Source: Terriglobia bacterium
GTDB taxonomy: Bacteria; Acidobacteriota; UBA6911
Assembly: GCA_020072565.1 (NCBI GenBank)
Contig: JAIQGI010000056.1
Span: forward strand, 1-35,971
Length of the DNA stretch: 35,971 bases
Reading direction: 5' to 3'
Part shown: one piece after another, positions 15,551 through 24,603 of the stretch
Numbering within the stretch: the first letter of the stretch is position 1
Layout: each line of letters opens with the position of its first letter
Translations under genes and position numbers: made by a program
The notes under the pieces: model-generated
Told to the model about the DNA's origin: nothing
The model's database searches: none
What the model saw: only the letters and a program-made list of their open reading frames with translations

Positions 15551-16300
15551 CTATCGCGGCGGCTCTCTGTACCAGCCACCCCACGCTTCCCTGTTTCGCT
15601 TGAGCACGAAAAGTAAGGGCGGGAAGGTCCAGACGAGTGTGCGCCAGATGGGCCATTGGTCGAACCTTCGAGGGGAGGGTATCACCTGAAGCTCCCCGAT
15701 GAAGGACATACGCAGCCCACGCCGTCGCGCCAGCCGCTTCAATCGCCAGTAGAAATCGACGTCTTCGCCCATATACCACGTCTCATCATAGCCGCCGAGC
15801 TCTTTGAATATGCTTTTCCGGCAGAACTGGCAGGCTCCTTGCGCCATGCCGAAGACAAGCCCAAGAACCCGCCAAAAAACCAGGTAGGCCCGCAGTATGA
15901 GGCTGACAGGTCGATGCAATATATCCACAGAGCCGCCCGCGCACTGCGGGTCCGTCATTGCCCGGGCAATTCGGAGCAACAGTTCGGGAGGAACCAGGGT
16001 GTCCGCGTCGAGGAAGACCAGGATGTCGTGCCGGGCGACAGCCGCCCCACGGTTCCTCACCTTGGCGACGTTGTGCTCTGCTTCATAAACGACGGTAGCA
16101 CTGGCGCTCCGGGCAAGCTCGGCCGTTGAGTCCGTACTTGCATTGTCGACAACAAGGATCTCGATATCCGCAGCGGCGATACCTTTGAAGCGCTGTTCTG
16201 CAGCGCTGAGGCGTTTGAGAGTCTCGGAGATGTAGCCAGCCTCGTTAAAGGCCGGGATGATTACTGATATCGAAGGTGTCTCCGCAGGTTCAGTGTTCAT
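15551..16300 (-). CDS. GT2-family glycosyltransferase
   Basis: 249 residues from the ATG at 16300, where the protein begins immediately before the family's first strand; an open frame continues 49 residues upstream but is not glycosyltransferase-like. Motifs: VIIPAFNEAGYI (13-24), DNAST (52-56), FLDADT with the metal-binding DAD at 98-100, and the ED of MGEDVDFYWRLKRL (179-180) as the catalytic acid region. No transmembrane helix is obvious except a weak amphipathic stretch near 133-152. It transfers a sugar from a nucleotide or lipid donor; the acceptor is unknown. Ribosome site is weak. It lies 47 bases after a small membrane protein gene and is followed by the broken methyltransferase. Confidence 0.9.
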   Translation of the reverse strand: MNTEPAETPSISVIIPAFNEAGYISETLKRLSAAEQRFKGIAAADIEILVVDNASTDSTAELARSASATVVYEAEHNVAKVRNRGAAVARHDILVFLDADTLVPPELLLRIARAMTDPQCAGGSVDILHRPVSLILRAYLVFWRVLGLVFGMAQGACQFCRKSIFKELGGYDETWYMGEDVDFYWRLKRLARRRGLRMSFIGELQVIPSPRRFDQWPIWRTLVWTFPPLLFVLKRNREAWGGWYREPPR

Positions 16301-16347
16301 TAGATATTTTCTCGCCCAGTGCGATATGCGGACGTGCTCAGCACGGC

Positions 16348-16641
16348 TCAAAGATTGAAATAGAAGACGGGTGCAAGCGCTGCGAGCGCGGCGCCGGCTT
16401 GCACAGCCAGTATCTGCAGGGCCTGTCTTGGAAAACGCGGGAGCCACTTGATCGCGAAGAACGCCACGATCGGCACCTCGCCAACCATGAGCAGTTGAAA
16501 GATGTGTGCGGCTGCCCCCTCATCGGCCTCGCGGACGACGCCGAACATGACAATGTGACCAAGAACCATGGCAAGGGCGACGAACGACATTGCAGCCGGA
16601 AGGAAGGCGCTCGGCTGCCTGATCATTTTTGAAAAATTCAT
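16348..16641 (-). CDS. Small three-span membrane protein
   Basis: 97 residues from the ATG at 16641, which has GGAGG 7-8 bases upstream; earlier in-frame starts precede non-membrane sequence. Three hydrophobic segments: about 15-38 (AAMSFVALAMVLGHIVMFGV), 46-64 (HIFQLLMVGEVPIVAFFAIKW) and 71-95. The loop VREADEGAAAHIFQLLM is conserved in similar small proteins that I have seen in many soil bacteria without assigned function. It may be co-transcribed with the glycosyltransferase. Function unknown. Confidence 0.7.
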   Translation of the reverse strand: MNFSKMIRQPSAFLPAAMSFVALAMVLGHIVMFGVVREADEGAAAHIFQLLMVGEVPIVAFFAIKWLPRFPRQALQILAVQAGAALAALAPVFYFNL

Positions 16642-16783
16642 TCGGCATCCTCCAGAATCGCATTGTCTCTGATCCACAATGCGGGCTGTCGCTCGCGTTC
16701 GCCTGCAAGCGGCGTCTGCCAGCACCGCTTGCAGGGTGCTACGCGTTGTCGGGCGGCCACTGATTCGCTGATAGAAGGCGATT

Positions 16784-17098
16784 TCATCTGCTCATCGATC
16801 TGATTTCATAATGCTGCGATCGATCATCAAAGCGGGAGAGTACCGCTCTTGCCTTCTCCGGGACAACGGCTGCTTCATAATCTTTTCCCGCAAATTCGCG
16901 GACCGCATCTAACGAATCAAACAACATGATGGTAACAAACTCGACCTCATTTCCGACATTGCGGCGAAGCAATTGAATGCTCTTAAAGCCACGAATGTGG
17001 CGATTTTGAATGCCGACGAAGATTTCTTCTTTGAGCAACATCTCGTATGTATCTGCGTTGCTCGGGGCCGTCCAGCCATGCCAGATGCGACTGATCAT
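16784..17098 (-). CDS. Antibiotic biosynthesis monooxygenase (ABM)-fold protein
   Basis: 104 residues, a single ferredoxin-like alpha/beta domain: ISRIWHGWTA at the start, a long helix, GFKSIQLLRRNVGNEVEFVTIMLFDSLDAVREFAG, then a histidine-bearing end (SQHYEI). This resembles ABM/dimeric alpha-beta barrel proteins, which act as cofactor-free monooxygenases, haem-degrading enzymes or stress proteins. GGAG lies about 10 bases before the ATG. The next upstream gene on the strand begins far away, so it is probably a single-gene transcript. Substrate unknown. Confidence 0.75.
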   Translation of the reverse strand: MISRIWHGWTAPSNADTYEMLLKEEIFVGIQNRHIRGFKSIQLLRRNVGNEVEFVTIMLFDSLDAVREFAGKDYEAAVVPEKARAVLSRFDDRSQHYEIRSMSR

Positions 17099-17222
17099 CT
17101 TTCGTCCTCTCCTTTCCTCATTGAATCCTCTTCCTTGCTCAGCGGATTTCGGCCTGTATCAGGCGGGTGTTCGGGGAATCTCCGGCCGTGGTTCCTGGCA
17201 ACGGGAGGCGTGCGCAGTTGCC

Positions 17223-18488
17223 TCAGTAGCCGCCGAAACGCGGGTTTACGACGTTGCTGTAGATGGATCCGAAGGTATAGCTGAGCCCAATCGAGCCGTA
17301 GTAGTTATAGCTGGTCGCAAGCTGCGTCCGCCGCAGCAGCACTTCCTCCAAAGTCGCTCCGCCTTTGACCAACGACAATTGATCGTGAATCCGCGAAAAA
17401 CTACCGTAGAGATTAAAGGAGAGTCCTTTGAAGATTCGGAGGGAAAGCTCCGTATATGTCTGCAAGTGATTTTTGCGCAAGTCGCTGAAATAATGAAATG
17501 CCTCGAAGGAGTTGCTGATAGATCCCCACTTTTCCTTGAGCTCGAGCGTAGCCGAGAAGGACTCTCCCCAGAGTTTTTCCGAGGTCTTGTCATAAATGGT
17601 CTGCTCGCGATATCGATAGGCGCTGAAACCGGGCTTGTAAAGGAAACGGAGCTGCCGGCGGGTGGACTCGGAATAGGGAAACAGGTCGAATTCGATCGCG
17701 GGCGCCGGGTTTATCAAAGATTTGATGTTGCTGTAAGTTGATGAACTGGCCGACAATCCCGCTCCCACTGACCAGTGGTTGTTGATGCTTTTGACAGCCA
17801 GAGCGTTGAAATACCTGCTGTTCGAAGTACTGATGATGGTTTCGTTGTCTACGGAAAACCTGTCGGTGTTCTTGTTTCCTGAAAATGAAGTCCTGATTTT
17901 CAGCGCCGGCGTAACGCGATTGGCTGAAACTGAGCCGTAAAGGGAATAGGAACGCTGCGATTTTTCTCCGTTGAAGTAACCGCTGCCGCTGAGGCTGAAG
18001 ACCCAGAAATTCCACTTGTCTTCCACTGCAGTGGGGCTGGTCTTTTCCGCGAGCGCGATCGTGATGCGGTCGGCGATCGGGGTTTTGCCGACGTAGGAAA
18101 TCAGCCCTATCTTGAGTACCCTGACCAGCCCCCTTCTTCTTTCATCGGAAGTGTCCGTGCTGTTTGCGACGTACTTAAAGACATCGTCGTCGCCCGCAAA
18201 TTCTTTTTGCCCGCTGAAGGTCAAGGTGTATTCGGTCCCGCCGCTTCCTGTGGACTGGGTAGTGATCAGCACGTGAATCTGGGCTTCTTTCCTGTCCCTT
18301 ACATAGTTCACGAACGTTATTTCCGTCCTGATAAAGTCGAGATCGCAATAATCGCAATCGATGAAGACTTTGGGAGCCGTTTTTTTGAGAGTCTCGATGT
18401 CCGCCTGCTTACTTTGAGGGAAACACATGGCTGGGGAAAGACCCAACAGGACGATCCACCAGAGGATGAGGCTCATCAACCTTTTCAT
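17223..18488 (-). CDS. Outer-membrane beta-barrel protein with conserved periplasmic N-terminal domain
   Basis: 421 residues from the ATG at 18488 (GGAGGGG about 9 bases upstream); the frame extends 16 codons further without a ribosome site. Signal peptide about 1-25 (LILWWIVLLGLSPAMC). An N-terminal domain to about 140 starts PKVFIDCDYCDLDFIRTEIT, followed by FVNYVRDRKEAQIHVLITTQ, with a CxxC. From about 150 on, alternating strands such as NFWVFSLSGSGYFNGE, RYFNALAVKSINNHWSVGAGL and TSYNYYGSIGLSYTFG form a DUF481/OmpA-like outer-membrane barrel of perhaps 14-16 strands. The last residues (RFGGY) do not end in the usual Phe. Role unknown; possibly a channel or an envelope anchor. Confidence 0.75.
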   Translation of the reverse strand: MKRLMSLILWWIVLLGLSPAMCFPQSKQADIETLKKTAPKVFIDCDYCDLDFIRTEITFVNYVRDRKEAQIHVLITTQSTGSGGTEYTLTFSGQKEFAGDDDVFKYVANSTDTSDERRRGLVRVLKIGLISYVGKTPIADRITIALAEKTSPTAVEDKWNFWVFSLSGSGYFNGEKSQRSYSLYGSVSANRVTPALKIRTSFSGNKNTDRFSVDNETIISTSNSRYFNALAVKSINNHWSVGAGLSASSSTYSNIKSLINPAPAIEFDLFPYSESTRRQLRFLYKPGFSAYRYREQTIYDKTSEKLWGESFSATLELKEKWGSISNSFEAFHYFSDLRKNHLQTYTELSLRIFKGLSFNLYGSFSRIHDQLSLVKGGATLEEVLLRRTQLATSYNYYGSIGLSYTFGSIYSNVVNPRFGGY

Positions 18489-18557
18489 AATGTCAGGCCC
18501 CTCCGTTCCGGCCCGCATGCAAGCATGGAGAGTCAATCGCCGGCCTCTTGAGGATCA

Positions 18558-18703
18558 GAAATTATAGTGACGCGATTCCGAGAATAGATGTGTCGCCCCT
18601 TCGGGGCTCCTTCTTCACTTGCTCACAATCCCGGGCTCACGCCCGGGGCCAGGCTACTTCCGCCCCTTCGGGGCTGGGAATTTTATTTCTGTCACTATAT
18701 TTC
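18558..18703. repeat. MITE/REPIN-like palindromic element
   Basis: The element has terminal inverted repeats TATAGTGAC (18563-18571) and GTCACTATA (18691-18699), extendable by one indel to GAAAT(T)ATAGTGAC. Inside lie hairpins CGCCCCTTCGGGGCT (18594-18608), CCCGGGCTCACGCCCGGG (18630-18647) and CGCCCCTTCGGGGCT again (18661-18675). The core resembles the hairpin pairs at 28086-28270 and 35766-35836. It is noncoding and probably mobilised in trans (inference). Confidence 0.65.
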
Positions 18704-19370
18704 ATGATCATCAATAATCGGCAAGGAGTTATCGGCAAACCTTTTTCGGTTGAATTCTATCGATACGAAATAGCTCTGCAGCTCTTATACGGGGGGGGAG
18801 GCTGCTCGAGATCCTCACAAACCCGGTTTCAAGCAAGCGGATTCCGCCGAGTCAGAACCGCAAATATACCTCTTTATAGACACCAGAGCTGATTAAAAGG
18901 TTGAAAATTATTTTGAGGGTCGATCCGATCCGGTCCCATTCCCATCCTCACAGCCTGGTCACGGACGGACTGGTTGCGCCGGAAGGCTCGTTTCTCCTCA
19001 TCCCTCGGCTCGACCCGGTGCCGATCATGCTAACCTCGCGATCAGGCACGCCCTATGGATTGAGCGCCGTCCGACTCCACCCGACATCCATGACGGTCAG
19101 AACTTGAAACCGGTGGACCAGGAGACAACTCTGTTTCGGGTTGAGCCTCCCATCCGAGCAGCATCTCGAATGATTTGGATCCCTTGGGAGAATCTGAAAT
19201 CACGCCGTGTCCCCTTGTCAAGGAAAGGCAGCCCGATCCCACAAGGACTCAAGGCATTGGCCGCAGTTTCGCACGCCATTTTTCGCGATTTTTGGCAATC
19301 CCTTGGGACGCAGGCGCGGGCTTGGTGTAGTGAGGCGGCTTCCTGTCCCGCTCTCCGAAAATGCAGCTCT
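18704..19370. other. Long gene-free stretch
   Basis: No supported gene: several open frames of 60-115 codons on both strands lack ribosome sites and family character. The stretch holds a G-run at 18791-18798 and little else. It may be the remains of a lost gene or of a mobile sequence. Confidence 0.45.
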
Positions 19371-19478
19371 GGACGCGGGAGAACGCTGACAGACGCTGAC
19401 TGTTCGGTCTTGGTCGGCGCGCAGGAGCTTTTGCCGCGCCGCAAGTGGTAAAAGCTCTTGCCAGCGTTAATCCGCGCC
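19371..19478. other. Long multi-part stem-loop, candidate structured RNA
   Basis: Nested pairing: GGACGCGG (19371-19378) with CCGCGCC (19472-19478), one bulged A; a 3x3 internal loop; AACGCTG (19382-19388) with CAGCGTT (19462-19468); and an inner 15-bp hairpin GCAGGAGCTTTTGCC (19421-19435) with GGTAAAAGCTCTTGC (19447-19461), two G-U pairs and an 11-base loop. An ACGCTGAC tandem repeat at 19383 and 19393 offers an alternative pairing. The G-U pairs favour a plus-strand RNA. It lies past the 3' end of the YfhO-like gene. Confidence 0.45.
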
Positions 19479-19530
19479 CAATTTTGTTGCTTTTCACGGG
19501 CGTACGCTTCTGCTGCATGAATAATTCAGG

Positions 19531-22350
19531 CTAACGGCTTGTAACAGATGAATGGGAATCAACTTGCTTTTTCAGCTTCCTTCTCAAGCAGATGGCAGCA
19601 TACGCCATGAATAGAAGCGAAGTGAGCAAGGAAATGGCTGCCCCCAGCCGAAAGTTCCATGGGCGAAATATGAGTTTTATTTTATGCTCTCCGCCCTCGA
19701 GTATAAGTGCCCGGAAGATCCCATCGGTCTGATAGATTGGGGTTGGACTTCCATTCACGGATGCTTCCCAGCCTGGATAATTGACTTCATTCAGAAGAAT
19801 GAAACCCTTCTGAGGAAGTTGTGCGGTCAATGAGATGTGGTTCGAGGTGTAGAGAAAATCGCGAAACGAAAACTGTCCTGGTTCAACGGGCGGTGCATCA
19901 GGCAGACGCACGAGCCAGAGAGAGTAGAGATTCACCGGGTGCTTGCGCCGCAGTGTGAGCGTGATCTTGTTGGTGCCGGGGTCAAGATCGAACTCTCCCA
20001 ATTCCGTGGTGCGAACGCTGGCGCAGTTCCAATTTTGCGTGCGCGGCAGGATCACCGGGCCGTTGGTTTGCCGACGGCCGCCGTTTTCCACTATCGTTTC
20101 AACTGCGGGTGCCCTCTCTGATTCCCCCGCGGTATAGCGCATGAGAATCGTGTAGCGTCCCGGCACAACCGTCCCTGCGACATCGAAGCGTATCCAACTC
20201 CCCTCGCCGCCCCAATCTCTGTAGTACCTCTGCGGTTGGCTGCAAGCCGTGTCGGCAGCCGCGCGGCCGGCGGAGTGCCCCTCCACCTGATCGGGCAGGA
20301 GCTGCATGGACGGAAGGTCCTGGGTCAATTGTGCCGCCTCGTTCGTCAGAATATTCCTGTCAAACAGAAGTGTTCGCCTGGCTTGAAACCAACGCGATTT
20401 CATCAGGCCTGTCGCCAGCACTCCACCTTGAACCGTGTAGGCCCGGGGAAAGAACCACGCACGGGAGAGGTAGTCCCTGTTCTCATAGATGCGCCAATAT
20501 TCTGTATCCGTGAACACGTGCTTGAACTTGCCGGGCTGTTTGGAAAGGTTTTCCGTTTCGAACTCCGGCCCGGCGTACAGGAAATATTTTGTGCCCAGCA
20601 GATCCAACATGGGGGAGTCCAATTCGTGATCGCCGAATACGCGCGGCGTGGTATATTCAGCCGGCTGGGTGAACTCCTGGATGTAGTTCTGGTAATCCTG
20701 AAGAGTGATGGGATTCCAGCCGTATATTGCAGGAATACGCCAGATGTTCCAGCCGTTTGTGCTCAGGATATGTTCGGCAATGGCGCCGACGCGGAAATCC
20801 GATTTGGGATCTGAACGCAAAAATCGGAGACCCTTGGGGCTGCCGAGGGCGTATTCCCAGGTGGCGTAGGTTTGAGGATTGTTGGGCGACCAGTTAAACA
20901 CCTGGTTCATATTGTTGTAAATGATTTGAAAGATAACCAGGGCGAGAATCATGCCCAGGGCAACGGACCGGTGGAGCCGGTTCCGAAGAAAAGCAGCAGC
21001 CACAAGAAAAAACAGGGCCAGAACAGTAAGCATTTCGTACCAGCCGTGAATCTTCCCGCCAAGATGCCAAATCAGGCCCGAGAGTGCTGCGAAGACCAGC
21101 AAGGCCGCCAAAATCCAGGGCAAGTATTCTTTCAGACGACTCCATGGATCTTTCCCGAAGAGCGCATGAACTCCGAACGCCGTGACCAGACAGAGCAGGA
21201 AATTTGCGGGGTCAAAGAACATGCCGGGATTGCGGAACATGTTCAGCACCGGTATTGCATATAGCACTTTCCCCAAGGGTCCATGATGGCCGAAAGAAAA
21301 GAAGACAAGCAAGAGCAGGGTGCCTGAATAGTAGAAGTTGCGGCGGCGGATCGTTTCGACGAGCCCCAGGAACGCAAGCAACAGGCCCGGTATCGTAATG
21401 AATACGTAGACCAGGCTCAGGTCGTAAGTACGATTCATCGGGACGTCGTGCAGGCCGCCAAAGATGTTGGGAAGGATAAGCGTCCAGAGATAAGCAGGGG
21501 AATTGCCCGTGCTGATGTCCGAGTACGTCAGTTGGGAGCGAACCGATCGCAATCCCAGTTCGACACTGGGCAGAATTTGAACCAGGGCCAGCGCTGCCCC
21601 GATGGCTGCAATCCCAAGCAGTTGGAGGATCCATCGGGGCCATAGTTTCGATCGAATCGGACCGAAACACGCCCGGTATGCGAAATAGAGAAAAAGCAGG
21701 AACCCCATGTAGACGGAATGCTGCCAATGACCCGCCAACAGTTGAATCCCATAGATCACCCCGGCCGATACGGTCCAGAACAGATTGCCGCTCTTGAGCG
21801 CACGCCGCGCGACAAGAAAAATGAGGGGGTACCACGCCATCGAATTGACAATAGCGAAGTGCTGCGTATGAGCAACCATCGCACCGCTGGACATGAAGAT
21901 CAGCCCGCTGAGCAGCGCAGGAGCAATTCGGCCGGTCAAGTCACGGGCGAGGTAGAACATGAAGAGGCCGGCCAGGAAAAAATGAAAAACGAGCTGGATT
22001 TCGAACAGCCTGAAGGGCAGCGGAGAGGATGGGTTGAGGAGAACGAACAGCCAGTTGATGGGATAAAAGATCTGCGCTTCCATGTCACCGACAATGGGAT
22101 ACCCCGACATGACAAATGGATTCCACAGCGGCAGATGGAAATTCCGCAGCTCTTCATGAACGTAGCTCAAATAAGGATAGAAAAAATTCGCTGCATCAAA
22201 CGGGAAAGTGCCGCGATCGGTAAAAAGCACATTCCAGTAGCAAACCACTGCAAAAGCACCAAGGAATGCGGGGATCGCCCACCGGTAAGCGGTGTCAAAT
22301 GGGAAGGAGGAAGGCTTTTGCAAACGTGTCTCCCGCGGGTCAGAAGCCAA
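19531..22350 (-). CDS. YfhO-family large membrane protein
   Basis: 939 residues. A TTG at 22350 opens the frame; a second TTG at 22323 has the better ribosome site (GGGAG about 7 bases upstream) and may be the true start. The N-terminal half has about 11-13 membrane spans and the YfhO/GT-C-like signature FHLPLWNPFVMSGYPIVGD, followed by FYPINW. From about 540 the protein is mainly extracellular beta structure (YRDWGGEGSWIRFDVAGTV, then PGRYTILMRYTAGES), similar to carbohydrate-binding jelly-roll domains, and one final span precedes a basic tail. YfhO proteins glycosylate teichoic acids in Gram-positives and are of uncertain role in Acidobacteria. The gene is divergent from the radical SAM operon. 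Confidence 0.85.
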   Translation of the reverse strand: MASDPRETRLQKPSSFPFDTAYRWAIPAFLGAFAVVCYWNVLFTDRGTFPFDAANFFYPYLSYVHEELRNFHLPLWNPFVMSGYPIVGDMEAQIFYPINWLFVLLNPSSPLPFRLFEIQLVFHFFLAGLFMFYLARDLTGRIAPALLSGLIFMSSGAMVAHTQHFAIVNSMAWYPLIFLVARRALKSGNLFWTVSAGVIYGIQLLAGHWQHSVYMGFLLFLYFAYRACFGPIRSKLWPRWILQLLGIAAIGAALALVQILPSVELGLRSVRSQLTYSDISTGNSPAYLWTLILPNIFGGLHDVPMNRTYDLSLVYVFITIPGLLLAFLGLVETIRRRNFYYSGTLLLLVFFSFGHHGPLGKVLYAIPVLNMFRNPGMFFDPANFLLCLVTAFGVHALFGKDPWSRLKEYLPWILAALLVFAALSGLIWHLGGKIHGWYEMLTVLALFFLVAAAFLRNRLHRSVALGMILALVIFQIIYNNMNQVFNWSPNNPQTYATWEYALGSPKGLRFLRSDPKSDFRVGAIAEHILSTNGWNIWRIPAIYGWNPITLQDYQNYIQEFTQPAEYTTPRVFGDHELDSPMLDLLGTKYFLYAGPEFETENLSKQPGKFKHVFTDTEYWRIYENRDYLSRAWFFPRAYTVQGGVLATGLMKSRWFQARRTLLFDRNILTNEAAQLTQDLPSMQLLPDQVEGHSAGRAAADTACSQPQRYYRDWGGEGSWIRFDVAGTVVPGRYTILMRYTAGESERAPAVETIVENGGRRQTNGPVILPRTQNWNCASVRTTELGEFDLDPGTNKITLTLRRKHPVNLYSLWLVRLPDAPPVEPGQFSFRDFLYTSNHISLTAQLPQKGFILLNEVNYPGWEASVNGSPTPIYQTDGIFRALILEGGEHKIKLIFRPWNFRLGAAISLLTSLLFMAYAAICLRRKLKKQVDSHSSVTSR

Positions 22351-22794
22351 TCTCCGGTGGGGGTCCGAATTGAATGCGTTTCGGAACGCAGCCCTGGGTG
22401 CGGCCGCCGCTCAGGCTCTGAGACAAGGTCTTATGTTGGCCTCGGCGCGCCGCTGCGGGCTCCCCTATTTGCCTGAGGGGTGGGATTTTACACCACAAAC
22501 GGAGCTCGAGCTCGAGTTTTGTGTGCACCTCTTCCCTGGAGCGCCCGTGCGAAATGTTGCGATGCCCCTCGCTCAGGGAATTACACTTAAATGGCACGTG
22601 CAAACTCCGCGGCCGGTTTGCTGAGATTACAGGGGCGCGGTCCGCCTGGCCGCCCCACGGCTGAAGTGTGGCCTGCCTAAGGATTTTATTGCCAGTAGCG
22701 GCTGAGTCTTTTAAATTAGCAGCGGGCCGGAAATGCGGGCTCTGCACGACCAACGGACAAATGGATCCTGAATAGCTGATCCAATCAGGAAGAA
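22351..22794. other. Divergent intergenic region
   Basis: Between the YfhO-like gene (minus) and the radical SAM operon (plus). It holds a GAGCTCGAGCTC palindrome around 22502-22515 and the promoter annotated at 22689-22717. A frame of 137 codons crossing it on the minus strand shows no protein character. Confidence 0.5.
22689..22717 (+). promoter_or_regulatory. Candidate promoter of the radical SAM operon
   Basis: TTGCCA (22689-22694), 17-base spacer, TAAATT (22712-22717): 5/6 and 4/6 matches to consensus with ideal spacing, about 78 bases before the ATG at 22795. Confidence 0.4.
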
Positions 22795-24591
22795 ATGGAC
22801 ACTGACAGCAGGTCGAACGGAGCGGATGCCGTGCCTCCTCCAGGAAAGCTCCTGGTGTTGACGGCTCCGCTCACTGAGATCATTGACCACGCAGGCTTTT
22901 TCATTCAAATGGGGATGGCTTCCATGCCCATCTGGATGGAAGGGGTTCTGAACAGGAAATACCCTCGATGGCGCGAACTCGAGTGCAATGAAGACGGTTC
23001 AGCGCGCTACATGCCTGCGGGCGTCCGGATCCTGGAAGCATCGCTGCTGAGCAGGTTTTCTTCTGAGGAGGTGATCGCCTGCTATCCAGGGGAAATGCAC
23101 AAGTTCATCGGCCCCAAAACCCGTGTCGTCGCTGTTTCGACTCACAATCCGTTGGGTGTCACCTTCGCAGCCGGGATCTATGCGTCGGTCTTCGGTACGT
23201 CAAAACACCCGATCAACTCCCATTATTCCAGGCAGCTGTTCTCGAGCCTCAAGGAAAATCCCTGGCGCAGCGGTTTCAAAGTGATCGTGGGCGGCTCCGG
23301 CGCCTGGCAGATCGCGCAGACGCACAGCTATGAAGAACTGGGCGTGGACTGTGTGGTTGAGGGGAGAAGCGAATCTCCCGAAACACTGGAGCTGTTCCAG
23401 AAAGCGATTCGGGGGGAAGCCCTGCCGCAAAAGGCCAAAATCGGCCATCCAAAAAGCAGGGACAGCCTGTTGGTCCCGGAGAAACGCACTACCTTCGGGG
23501 TGGTGGAAATGACGACGGGCTGTGGTCGTGGGTGCCGCTTGTGCCTGCCCGACCTGAGCCCCCAGCTGGACATGCCGAAAGAAAAGATTCTGGCCGGGAT
23601 TCGCGCCAATGTCCTTCATGGCAACAAGCAAATTTCGCTTGCGACCGAAGACCTGTTCATCTGGGGCCAAGTGCATACGGACACACCTTTTTACTTCCCT
23701 AACCGCGAGGCGCTGCTGGACTTGTATTCGGAAATCATCAACACGCCGGGAGTCGAGCAGCACCTCCTGAGCCACTGCACCATGGCGCCGGCCGTGACGG
23801 ATCCCCTTCTGATCGAGAAGCTTTCCGATTCGCTGCTGGACAAAAGTCCGATACATCTGCCCGGCGTCAGTACCCATCCGAAAAAGAAAATACTCTCCCC
23901 GTTGATCGGTCTGGAGACGGGTTCAGTTCCACTGGCAAGAAATATGATGCCGGGCAAGGCGGCGCCGTTCCCGATCGAAGAGTGGCCAAGCGTGTTCATC
24001 CAGGGTTTGACAATCATGAACCGCAACAACTGGTTTCCCGTGGCAACATTGATGATCGGGAATCCGGGAGAGACCGACGACGATACCAGATCCACACTCG
24101 ATCTAATTTATGAAGCGGAGCGCAGGAATCTCTTCGCTTTTTTCATTCCCTCGATATTCACGCCGCTGCACGACACGCGCATGGCAGCGCAGAAGGGCGT
24201 GATAGCGACGCAGCAACTCACGGCATTGCAGTGGCAACTGATGATGAAGTGTTGGAAAATGAATGTGCGCGCCGCTCAATTCAGATGGTGGGCGCCGTTC
24301 GCCTGGCGGTTGGGCGCGCTCGGCCTCTGGATTTTCCGGTTGTGCAAGCTGAACGGACCGGATTTTACCTGGCCGCTGCTGCTGTTTTCCGGGATCCTGC
24401 CCGAAGGCATGATGGCCCGAATGGGGAAGATCTACATGGGGGAGCCCCTGAAGATCAAGAGCCGCAAAGAACTGCTGGCCACGATCCGGCCGCAGCTCTG
24501 GAAACACCTGCCCGACGACGCAGGGGACATCCCCGCGCCCGCCTGGGCCAGAACCGCGGGATCGGCCAAAGCCCCCCTCGTGGTCGGATGA
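22795..24591 (+). CDS. B12-binding-like radical SAM enzyme
   Basis: 598 residues; AGGA about 6 bases before the ATG. The first ~200 residues have a Rossmann-like fold of the type that binds cobalamin in many radical SAM enzymes (FKVIVGGSGAWQIAQ, VDCVVEGRSE), but the canonical DxHxxG is replaced by THNPLG (about 112-117), so cobalamin binding is uncertain. The radical SAM core has CxxxCxxC at C243, C247 and C250 (TTGCGRGCRLCLPD) for the 4Fe-4S cluster, followed by a strand-helix barrel with LIGLETGS and TLMIGNPGETDDD. The C-terminal ~120 residues are helical with a hydrophobic stretch (about 503-518 and 525-540), suggesting membrane association. The FAD reductase gene starts 12 bases after the stop. 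Product unknown; a membrane-lipid or isoprenoid substrate is inferred from the partner. Confidence 0.85.
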   Translation: MDTDSRSNGADAVPPPGKLLVLTAPLTEIIDHAGFFIQMGMASMPIWMEGVLNRKYPRWRELECNEDGSARYMPAGVRILEASLLSRFSSEEVIACYPGEMHKFIGPKTRVVAVSTHNPLGVTFAAGIYASVFGTSKHPINSHYSRQLFSSLKENPWRSGFKVIVGGSGAWQIAQTHSYEELGVDCVVEGRSESPETLELFQKAIRGEALPQKAKIGHPKSRDSLLVPEKRTTFGVVEMTTGCGRGCRLCLPDLSPQLDMPKEKILAGIRANVLHGNKQISLATEDLFIWGQVHTDTPFYFPNREALLDLYSEIINTPGVEQHLLSHCTMAPAVTDPLLIEKLSDSLLDKSPIHLPGVSTHPKKKILSPLIGLETGSVPLARNMMPGKAAPFPIEEWPSVFIQGLTIMNRNNWFPVATLMIGNPGETDDDTRSTLDLIYEAERRNLFAFFIPSIFTPLHDTRMAAQKGVIATQQLTALQWQLMMKCWKMNVRAAQFRWWAPFAWRLGALGLWIFRLCKLNGPDFTWPLLLFSGILPEGMMARMGKIYMGEPLKIKSRKELLATIRPQLWKHLPDDAGDIPAPAWARTAGSAKAPLVVG

Positions 24592-24603
24592 GGAAAGGCC
24601 TCA

